Below are positions 39,187 to 44,562 of a DNA stretch of 44,562 bases, one piece after another. Numbering within the stretch: the first letter of the stretch is position 1; every line of letters begins with the position of its first letter. The stretch is taken from assembly GCF_001598555.1 (NCBI RefSeq), contig NZ_BCZE01000067.1, forward strand, positions 1-44,562, written 5' to 3'. Both the position numbers and the translations under genes were made by a program. The notes under the pieces are model-generated. The model saw only the letters and a program-made list of their open reading frames with translations. It was not told where the DNA came from and did not search any database. The stretch is from Novosphingobium rosa NBRC 15208. GTDB taxonomy: Bacteria > Pseudomonadota > Alphaproteobacteria > Sphingomonadales > Sphingomonadaceae.

Positions 39187-39456
39187 ATGAGCAAGAAAGA
39201 TCCGGGCGAGGGCCACAACAGCGAGATGGCCGCAGACGATCGCCTGCGCCTTCTGATCGAGCGCATCGAGCGCCTGGAGGATGAGAAGAAGGGCATCTCT
39301 GACGACATAAAGGATGTCTACCTTGAGGGGAAGGCCACCGGCTATGACCCCAAGGCGATGCGCCGCGTGATCGCCATCCGCAAGCAGGACCCCACACAGC
39401 GCCGCGAGTTCGAGGCCATCGTGGATGTCTACCTCACCGCCCTGGGCATCAGCTGA
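39187..39456 (+). CDS. GapR-family (DUF2312/UPF0335) nucleoid-associated protein
   Basis: 89 residues. RLRLLIERIERLEDEKKGIS, DDIKDVYLEGKATGYDPKAM and RRVIAIRKQDPTQRREFEAI cover the whole DUF2312 domain and match alphaproteobacterial GapR, which encircles overtwisted AT-rich DNA ahead of replication and transcription forks. A phage-borne copy may help prophage replication or rival the host protein. Its stop shares one base with the next start. Confidence 0.9.
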   Translation: MSKKDPGEGHNSEMAADDRLRLLIERIERLEDEKKGISDDIKDVYLEGKATGYDPKAMRRVIAIRKQDPTQRREFEAIVDVYLTALGIS

Positions 39457-39827
39457 TGGAAGACATTTACATCACATCGCGGCAAGACAGCGCAGAGAAC
39501 AACATCTTCGCCGGGCTTGCCGAAGATGCCAAAGGGCGCATCGTTATCCATGTAGACGACAAGTCATTTGCGCTCAATGAAGGCCAGACAAATGAGCTTG
39601 TCGGCGCCCTGATCAAATGGAACAGCGAACGCCGCGAAGAGTGGCGCGAACCATTCACCTGCGCGACAGAACTCTATGCCGCAGAACGCACTCTCCGCAT
39701 CATCGAAAACGCCACCAAACAGGGGGATACCATCTCCGCCGAGACTGTAGAGGCGCTCCATTCCTTGGTTTTGAAAGCCGGGCCCGATCTCGCCAAAGGA
39801 TCGATCCGGAAAGACCACCCTTTCTGA
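39456..39827 (+). CDS. Hypothetical early protein
   Basis: 123 residues, opening MEDIYITSRQDSAENNIFAG; acidic alpha/beta. Lower GC than its neighbours in the third codon position. No motif known. Shares one base with each neighbour. Confidence 0.6.
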   Translation: MEDIYITSRQDSAENNIFAGLAEDAKGRIVIHVDDKSFALNEGQTNELVGALIKWNSERREEWREPFTCATELYAAERTLRIIENATKQGDTISAETVEALHSLVLKAGPDLAKGSIRKDHPF

Positions 39828-40510
39828 TGCCCCCCTTCGCCGCGATCGCCGCCGAGCTGGCCCGCGAACTCGCCTCCCGGCGCGAGAATTATCCGCGCCT
39901 GGTCAGCAAGGGCAACCTCACCCAGCAGCAGGCCGACCACGGCATCCTGATGGCGCAGGCCTGGGCGGAAGATTGCCAGCGCTATTCAGCCGCGGCGATC
40001 GCGCGCCAGGCGTTCCTGCAGAGCCATCACGCCTCTGCAGGCGCCCCCGCCTCGATCGACGCCATCGCCAAGGCCGCCCGCGATGTGCCGGCGCAATGCG
40101 GCGCGCCCTACCTCACACAGGATGCGCGCCGCTATCCCATCGCCAACAAGGGCGCGTTCCCGTGGGCCACCCGCTGGCGCGCCCTGCAGGACGAGCTGCG
40201 CCGGCGCGAGAAGCAGTACCCGAACTGGATCAAACAGGGCCAGCTCGACCAGGCCGATAGCGCCCAGCGCATCGAACGGCTGACCGAGATGCTGCATCTC
40301 TATGATGAGATGGTCGACTGGCAGCCGCGCAACGGCACCAGGCCGCGCCCCTTTGCCGCCAAGCAGACACCGGCCGAGCGCGAGAGCTTCGACGAGGCCG
40401 CGCCCTACCTCTGCGACATCATGCTGCGCCGCCACTGGATCACCCTGGACCAGGCCCGCATCGACTTCCCCCACCACGCCCCTGCAGAGCAGAAGGAGCT
40501 ATCAGCATGA
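39827..40510 (+). CDS. Hypothetical early protein with internal repeat
   Basis: 227 residues from the ATG at 39827. The segment SRRENYPRLVSKGNLTQQQA near residue 18 is echoed by RRREKQYPNWIKQGQLDQAD near residue 124, each followed by a helix, so the protein has two copies of one domain. C-terminus RRHWITLDQARIDFPHHAPA. No function known. Overlaps the next gene by 4 bp. Confidence 0.6.
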   Translation: MPPFAAIAAELARELASRRENYPRLVSKGNLTQQQADHGILMAQAWAEDCQRYSAAAIARQAFLQSHHASAGAPASIDAIAKAARDVPAQCGAPYLTQDARRYPIANKGAFPWATRWRALQDELRRREKQYPNWIKQGQLDQADSAQRIERLTEMLHLYDEMVDWQPRNGTRPRPFAAKQTPAERESFDEAAPYLCDIMLRRHWITLDQARIDFPHHAPAEQKELSA

Positions 40511-41088
40511 CCACCGAGACATCGGCCCCTATCTGGCCTGCATCCGGCGACGGCATCGAGCAGAACGCTTTCGAGGCCTGGGCAAAGTCCCAGGGCATGA
40601 ACATGTCCAAGCACCCGCTACACTGGCTGTTCCTGGACGGAAGCACCTATGCCGCCCGCCAGGGCTGGAGCGCTGGCCTGCTGCATGCCACCACGCGCGC
40701 CTTGGGCCCATGGAATAACTTCTGTGGAGATCTGCCGCCATATGACCATGCACTGCGCAGCGTCTTTGAGAGCGGCATCCAGTATGCGGTCAACCTGCTG
40801 GCCAAGGAGCTGGGCGATCCTGATTATACCCCCTGCGATGGAACCGAGGAGTTTGACGGCGATCTCGGCGGCACGCTGATGAACATCGTTTCGGCGTCCC
40901 TGCCTGTGGATGCTGATGGCGAACGCATGTTCCCGAGGGATGTTCACGCCGCCATCTTTCACCGCGATGAAATGGCTTCAGCCGCGCAGCACCTTCTGGA
41001 GGTGGGCGAGTTTACGCGCACCGATGACACCGAAAGCGCGGTCCGCCGCCTGCGCGCTGCCGTCGATCGTCGCGAAGACGGCGCATAA
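40507..41088 (+). CDS. Hypothetical early protein
   Basis: 193 residues. FEAWAKSQGMNMSKHPLHWL followed by YAARQGWSAGLLHA is a motif seen in many small phage proteins of unknown role (FExWA ... AW.G). The rest is acidic. Ends 45 bp before the Tad2-like gene with a short hairpin between. Confidence 0.6.
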   Translation: MTTETSAPIWPASGDGIEQNAFEAWAKSQGMNMSKHPLHWLFLDGSTYAARQGWSAGLLHATTRALGPWNNFCGDLPPYDHALRSVFESGIQYAVNLLAKELGDPDYTPCDGTEEFDGDLGGTLMNIVSASLPVDADGERMFPRDVHAAIFHRDEMASAAQHLLEVGEFTRTDDTESAVRRLRAAVDRREDGA

Positions 41089-41097
41089 CAGCTCCGC

Positions 41098-41115
41098 GCC
41101 GGGCGGCTTCCCGGC
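41098..41115 (+). other. Intercistronic stem-loop
   Basis: GCCGGG-CGGCTT-CCCGGC, 6-bp stem ten bases after a stop; AGGAGG and the next ATG follow. Confidence 0.45.
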
Positions 41116-41133
41116 ATCACCTTAGGAGGCACC

Positions 41134-41766
41134 ATGCCCCAGTTTCGCAAACGACCCATCGTTATCGAGGCCGTCCAATTCGACGGTTTCGAAAATGAGG
41201 ATGAAGATACGCCAGCCCCTATGTTCAATGGCAGATTTCATGCTCCTGACTGGATCCTGGACGCCCTCGGTAAAAACGAGGGTGAGGAAGGCGCTATCTA
41301 CCATGGTGACGAAGACCTCATCGAAGACCTCATCATCGTGACCCTTGAGGGCAACCTCATCGCGCGCCCAGGCGACTGGATCATCAAGGGCGTGCAGGGC
41401 GAGATCTACCCCTGCAAGCCTGATATCTTCGCCGCAACTTATGACGAGGGTGGCCAGCAGGATGTGGGGATCGGTAAGAACCCCTTGTATCGCGGCAATG
41501 ACATGACCTTCGGCCAGGCCCTCGACGCGCTCAAGGAAGGCCTGCGGGTCGCCCGCGCGGGCTGGAATGGCAAGGGCATGTTCCTTTTCCTCGTGCCCGG
41601 CAGCCGGTTCAAGGTCAATCGGCCTCCGCTTCTCGGCATCTACGAGGAAGGAACCGAGATCAACTATCACGCGCACATCTACATGAAGACTGCGCAGGAT
41701 ACCGTTGTTCCATGGCTTGCCAGCCAAACGGATGCGCTTGCCGAAGACTGGACCGTCATCGACTAA
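41134..41766 (+). CDS. DUF2829/Tad2-like protein fused to a PGDW-type phage domain
   Basis: 210 residues. Residues about 1-110 (RKRPIVIEAVQFDGF, LIARPGDWIIKGVQGEIYPC, KPDIFAATYD) form a small domain that is frequent in phages by itself. Residues about 122-210 (MTFGQALDALKEGLRVARAG, WNGKGMFLFLVPG, then HIYMKTAQDTVVPWLASQTD and LAEDW) cover the DUF2829 domain, known as Tad2, which binds the Thoeris signal 1''-3' gcADPR and blocks that defence. Last gene of the early operon; a strong hairpin follows. Anti-Thoeris action here is inferred from family. Confidence 0.82.
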   Translation: MPQFRKRPIVIEAVQFDGFENEDEDTPAPMFNGRFHAPDWILDALGKNEGEEGAIYHGDEDLIEDLIIVTLEGNLIARPGDWIIKGVQGEIYPCKPDIFAATYDEGGQQDVGIGKNPLYRGNDMTFGQALDALKEGLRVARAGWNGKGMFLFLVPGSRFKVNRPPLLGIYEEGTEINYHAHIYMKTAQDTVVPWLASQTDALAEDWTVID

Positions 41767-41773
41767 CAAGATC

Positions 41774-41800
41774 CCGGTGGCGATTTTGGATCGCCACCGG
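41774..41800. terminator. Stem-loop ending the rightward early operon
   Basis: CCGGTGGCGA pairs perfectly with TCGCCACCGG (10 bp, 7-base loop), seven bases after the Tad2-like stop. It directly abuts the -35 box of the next promoter. No U-tract. Confidence 0.6.
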
Positions 41801-41830
41801 TTGACCTCGCCCTCTAACCGATCCCATAAA
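41801..41830 (+). promoter_or_regulatory. Promoter of the integration module
   Basis: TTGACC (41801-41806), 18-bp spacer, CATAAA (41825-41830). A transcript starting near 41837 would begin at the conserved leader of the HTH gene. Confidence 0.5.
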
Positions 41831-41831
41831 C

Positions 41832-41882
41832 ACCACCGGCGCCGGCACCAGGCCGCGCCATAGGTCAGAAAGGACCAGCCCT
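41832..41882 (+). promoter_or_regulatory. Conserved 5' leader, copy 2
   Basis: Matches 27861-27908 nearly base for base from the predicted transcript start to the ribosome site (blocks GCCGGCAC, AGGCCGCGCCAT, GGTCA, GAAAGGACCA). Copy 2 differs by a few point changes and single-base indels. Confidence 0.7.
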
Positions 41883-42197
41883 ATGGGCCAACCCATCGAA
41901 CCCGAAAACCAGCTCGCGCGCTTTCGCGAGGCGGTCGCCCTGCTGGGCGGCCAGCGCCCCGCCGCCCGCGCGATCGGCATCAATGAGCGCACCATGCGCG
42001 CCCTGCATGCCGGCGAACGCTCCCTTCACATCGGCTTCCTGCAGGACACCGCCAAGGCGCTCCGCCTCCATGCCGAGAAGTGCAAGATCCTCGATCGCTA
42101 CCTCGCCCCCGAATTCAAGGCTAACCTCACCGAGGCACAGGCCACAAAGCCACCCAGGCACAACACCCTGATCGCCCGCAAGCGGAAGGAGACTTGA
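41883..42197 (+). CDS. HTH protein upstream of integrase
   Basis: 104 residues. A helix-turn-helix is visible at about 22-45 (GGQRPAARAIGINERTMRAL, then HAGERSLHIGF), like the YdaS/Cro-type DNA-binding fold. The basic tail ends LIARKRKET. It stands in front of a small gene and the integrase, under its own promoter with a leader shared with the operon at 27909. Likely controls integrase or serves in excision; unproven. Confidence 0.6.
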   Translation: MGQPIEPENQLARFREAVALLGGQRPAARAIGINERTMRALHAGERSLHIGFLQDTAKALRLHAEKCKILDRYLAPEFKANLTEAQATKPPRHNTLIARKRKET

Positions 42198-42200
42198 GCA

Positions 42201-42548
42201 ATGGTAGACCTTACTCAATTCGATGCGCTCCCGCAGAATGAGCAGGTTGCATTTCTCGCCTTTTTTGCTGGCGCCCGTGGCAACCTGCAGGTTTCCCGGC
42301 GAGGCGATACCGGGGAGGAATTTGTCGGCTTCGGAAAGGCCGAATGCGAATGGGTGCCATTCCGCGAATTCTGGCAGCACAAGCTTCCCGCTCTTGGCTG
42401 GACCACGTTCCAGGAAAGCGAGCCAAGCGAGGCGCGCGGGATGTTGCCAGGCTCAACGTTCACCCGGGTGCAGATCCGCGCGACAGATCTGGGCAGATCT
42501 ATCCGCGACGGCTACTGGGAACGCTTCAGGCAGTCGAGGAGCAGCTGA
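42201..42548 (+). CDS. Hypothetical protein coupled to integrase
   Basis: 115 residues, opening MVDLTQFDALPQNEQVAFLA, with EFWQHKLPALGWTTFQ in the middle. Its stop shares one base with the integrase ATG. No family known; co-translation suggests a role in integration/excision or simple operon filling. Confidence 0.55.
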   Translation: MVDLTQFDALPQNEQVAFLAFFAGARGNLQVSRRGDTGEEFVGFGKAECEWVPFREFWQHKLPALGWTTFQESEPSEARGMLPGSTFTRVQIRATDLGRSIRDGYWERFRQSRSS

Positions 42549-43879
42549 TGGCCAAGATCTCCATCCCCTGCCTGGTCGGCAAGACCAACAAGGCCGGCGT
42601 CACCAGCTGGTACTGGCAACCCTCCGCCACGCTGCGCAAGGCCGGCTTCGAACCCGAGAAGCTGGGCAAGGATCAGGGCGCCGCCATGCGCCGCGCCGAT
42701 GACCTCAATGCCCAGGTCGAGCGCTGGAAGGGCGGCGCGGACATCCTCGACCAGATCAAGCCACGCACCATGCCGGGCACCTTCACCGCCCTGATCGAGC
42801 GCTACCGCAAGGATAAGGTCAACGGGATCGATCCGCTCACCGGTGAGCGCTACATCAAGCAATCTACCGCTGACACCTATGAGGTGCAGCTCAAACGCCT
42901 GGAGATCTGGGCGGGCAAGCACCCCATCAGCTACATTACACCCGCCCGCGTCAAGGCGCTGCGCAATGCCCTGGTGGATCCGGAGGATGGCATCGGCCAC
43001 TCGGCCGCGCACAACACGCTGAAGGTGCTGCGCCAGATCTTCGCCTTTGCCGAGAGCGAGGATATCATTCCCAAGCGCAGCAACCCCGCCACGGAATTCG
43101 GCCTGGGCGCGCCGCCCTCGCGCAAGGGCGTGTGGGAGGCCGATGACGAGGCCGCCTTTATCAAGGCCGCTTATCACCTCAACATGCCCTCCATGGCCTT
43201 CGCCATGAAGCTGGCGATCTACTCCGCCCAGCGCGAGGCGGATCTAATCAACTTCACTGACACCCAGCTCGCGCAGCTGGAGATCCATGACCTCAATGTG
43301 ATCGCGCGCATGGGTGACAAGAACGGTACTGTGATGGGTTGGGACATGGCCCAGGGCAAGAGCAACGGCACCACCCTGATGGAGATCCCGTTCGAGCCCG
43401 GCATCCTGCGCGAGACACAGAATTTGCTGCGCACCAACCGCGCCCGCGATCGCGCAGCCGTGCCGCCGCGCCTTGAAACCTATGTGCTGGTGGACGATGA
43501 AACCGGCCTGCCATGGCACCTGTGCCAAGATGGGACAGTGCGCACAGGATCAGGCCCGCGCCGCGCCTTCCATAAGGCCTGGTCCAGCGTGGCGGCCAAG
43601 GCGGCCGAGCTGACAGGCCGCAAGCATATCCTCAAGCTGGTCTGGCACGATCTGCGCCGCACCCGCGTGGTGCGCTTGCGCCGGCGCGGCATGTCACCAG
43701 ACCAGATCGCCAGCATCACCGGCCATTCCCCCAAGTCGATCGAGATGATGCTCAAGGTCTATGGCCCCGTCGATCCGACCATCACCGCCGCCGCAATCGC
43801 CAGCACGCTGCCGGTGCCGGTCAAGAAGCCGGCAAGGGAGGCAAAGAAGCCTTCCAACAAAAGGCAGTTTAAGGGCTGA
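42548..43879 (+). CDS. int: Tyrosine site-specific recombinase (integrase)
   Basis: 443 residues from the ATG at 42548, which overlaps the preceding stop by one base. The catalytic set is complete: Arg229 (AIYSAQREADLIN), His367 and Arg370 (WHDLRRTR), His393 (ITGHSPKS) and the nucleophile Tyr405 (MLKVYGPVDP). The SAM-like core-binding domain is at about 75-190. It lies 52 bp from the right attachment core and faces it. Catalyses integration into tRNA-Arg(UCU) and, with an excisionase, excision. Confidence 0.95.
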   Translation: MAKISIPCLVGKTNKAGVTSWYWQPSATLRKAGFEPEKLGKDQGAAMRRADDLNAQVERWKGGADILDQIKPRTMPGTFTALIERYRKDKVNGIDPLTGERYIKQSTADTYEVQLKRLEIWAGKHPISYITPARVKALRNALVDPEDGIGHSAAHNTLKVLRQIFAFAESEDIIPKRSNPATEFGLGAPPSRKGVWEADDEAAFIKAAYHLNMPSMAFAMKLAIYSAQREADLINFTDTQLAQLEIHDLNVIARMGDKNGTVMGWDMAQGKSNGTTLMEIPFEPGILRETQNLLRTNRARDRAAVPPRLETYVLVDDETGLPWHLCQDGTVRTGSGPRRAFHKAWSSVAAKAAELTGRKHILKLVWHDLRRTRVVRLRRRGMSPDQIASITGHSPKSIEMMLKVYGPVDPTITAAAIASTLPVPVKKPAREAKKPSNKRQFKG

Positions 43880-43931
43880 TATTGGAAAGATTTTGCAAAG
43901 AAAATCGTTTGAAAACAGTAATGGAATAATT

Positions 43932-43977
43932 CTTCTAAGCTTGGGGCCACTGGTTCGAATCCAGTCGGGCGCACCAT
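43932..43977 (+). repeat. Right attachment-site core (46 bp)
   Basis: Identical to 1978-2023; this is the displaced original 3' half of tRNA-Arg(UCU), without the 5' half, so not a functional tRNA. It marks the right end of the prophage. Confidence 0.95.
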
Positions 43978-44070
43978 TGTTTTTCAGAGATTTTCCCGAG
44001 CTTGCGGGCCGCCGAGGCGACGACTGCGGCTGAGCTTTCGTCCGTGCCGCAAGTCGCGCAATTTACGATC

Positions 44071-44448
44071 TTATTTGAGGGTCTGCAGATAGTCGATCAC
44101 GGCCTGACGGCGCTTGGCGTCGGGAATCGCGATCACCATGCGGGTGCCGGGCACGGCCTTGGTGGGTGCGGTGAGGAAGCGGTCGAGGTTGGCCTTGTTC
44201 CACACCAGACCCGAAGCTTTCAGCGCCGGCGAGTAGCTGGCGAAGCCCGAACTGGCCGCCTTGCGTCCACCCACACCGAACAGATTGGGGGCAAGCGTGG
44301 GTTTGGCATCCTTGCTGCTGACGTGGCACATCTGGCACTGCTGCTTGAAGATGGCGGCGCCGTCCTGCGCGGATTGCGCGGCGGCCATGCCCGGCAGGAG
44401 CATGGCGCCAAGGGCCGTTGCGGCCGCGATGGTCTGGGCGAATTTCAT
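44071..44448 (-). CDS. Small periplasmic c-type cytochrome
   Basis: 125 residues from the ATG at 44448. Signal peptide MKFAQTIAAATALGAMLLPG ending MAAAQ; haem attachment CQMCH at 38-42; likely distal ligand Met104 in PGTRMVIAI. The fold KPTLAPNLFGVGGRKAASSG, FASYSPALKASGLVWNKANL matches soluble class I cytochrome c (c2/c552 type). Exported electron carrier of the host. It lies outside the prophage. Confidence 0.92.
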   Translation of the reverse strand: MKFAQTIAAATALGAMLLPGMAAAQSAQDGAAIFKQQCQMCHVSSKDAKPTLAPNLFGVGGRKAASSGFASYSPALKASGLVWNKANLDRFLTAPTKAVPGTRMVIAIPDAKRRQAVIDYLQTLK

Positions 44449-44495
44449 AAGGTTCTGGCCTTTGCGGTGGGTTCGGTTTGCGGGGCTTGTGGCGA

Positions 44496-44562
44496 TCACA
44501 GGCCCATCAGCTTTTGGTTGAGGGTGCGATCGGCGCCGGATTTGGCGAAATCGTCGAAGGCG
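44496..44562 (-). CDS. C-terminal end of an unidentified gene (partial)
   Basis: The last 21 codons before a TGA at 44496-44498 read AFDDFAKSGADRTLNQKLMG plus L. Same strand and 47 bp upstream of the cytochrome gene, so possibly one operon. Too little is in the window to name it. Confidence 0.45.
   Translation of the reverse strand, partial: AFDDFAKSGADRTLNQKLMGL

Larger units (their letters stand above)
1978..43977. mobile_element. Temperate podovirus-like prophage, tRNA-Arg integrated, ~42 kb
   Basis: Bounded by a perfect 46-bp repeat of the tRNA-Arg(UCU) 3' half. It encodes a tyrosine integrase at the right edge, a repressor/Cro pair, primase and helicase, terminase subunits, portal, scaffold, capsid, tail tubular proteins, internal virion proteins, fibre and a full lysis cassette. 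No frameshifted or broken gene was noticed, so it may be inducible. The virion gene order matches T7-like short-tailed phages, while integration and immunity are of lambdoid logic. Unit length between the repeats is 41,954 bp. Confidence 0.95.

Noticed and set aside
2024..43931. CRISPR array or toxin-antitoxin module inside the prophage
   Set aside because: No regularly spaced direct repeats with unique spacers, and no recognisable toxin-antitoxin pair; the GGTTGC array is symmetric with very short spacing, unlike CRISPR.

Overview
This window is a GC-rich alphaproteobacterial chromosome, most likely Sphingomonadaceae. The call rests on codon style, on a RecF N-terminus of sphingomonad type, and on the flanking VUT-family queuosine-precursor transporter and small c-type cytochrome. 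The chromosome carries a complete, apparently intact prophage of about 42 kb. Chromosomal DNA occupies 1-1977 (recF 5' end, pspC-like gene, yhhQ-like gene, tRNA-Arg(UCU)) and 43978-44562 (cytochrome c, end of one more gene). The prophage is inserted in the 3' half of tRNA-Arg(UCU) and is bounded by a perfect 46-bp direct repeat at 1978-2023 and 43932-43977. A tyrosine integrase sits just inside the right repeat.

Layout. (i) Late region, all on the minus strand, read from 26590 down to 2103: terS, terL, two small genes, portal, small gene, scaffold, major capsid, two small genes, tail tubular A, tail tubular B, a gp13-like GNAT-fold protein, three to four internal virion proteins (one with a phage-tail lysozyme domain), a self-cleaving (S74) tail fibre, two small membrane proteins, a GH24-type endolysin, overlapping spanins, a small gene and a deacetylase-like protein. 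From portal to fibre this is the T7 order (gp8-gp17), but no T7-type RNA polymerase or DNA polymerase is present. (ii) A 1.3-kb non-coding control region (26591-27908) with a 41-bp tandem repeat next to terS and an exactly mirror-symmetric array of GGTTGC sites around a 30-bp purine/pyrimidine-alternating core, a candidate replication origin or master control site. (iii) Two small rightward genes, then a leftward replication operon (32746 to 28331) with Toprim primase and a helicase-like ATPase. (iv) An immunity region (32898-33846): divergent Cro-like and CI-like HTH genes, a small membrane protein coupled to the repressor, and two copies of the same 17-bp operator, each inside a promoter. 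(v) A rightward early operon (33876-41766) of about 18 small, tightly coupled genes. It includes an AlpA-like protein, a stand-alone copy of the helicase N-terminal domain, a vWA + TerC pair, a GapR-family protein and a DUF2829/Tad2 fusion (candidate anti-Thoeris). (vi) A short integration module (41883-43879).

How it would work. The repressor would occupy both operators, shutting the leftward replication operon and the rightward early/accessory operon while expressing itself and a putative exclusion membrane protein. On induction the primase/helicase pair would replicate the element with host polymerase, and the late operon would build a short-tailed virion. Nearly every gene junction that is not translationally coupled carries a GC-rich stem-loop. 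The major capsid and fibre genes are preceded by related ~100-nt elements, and two separate promoters share an almost identical 5' leader. Function assignments come from reading motifs and gene order, not from database searches.
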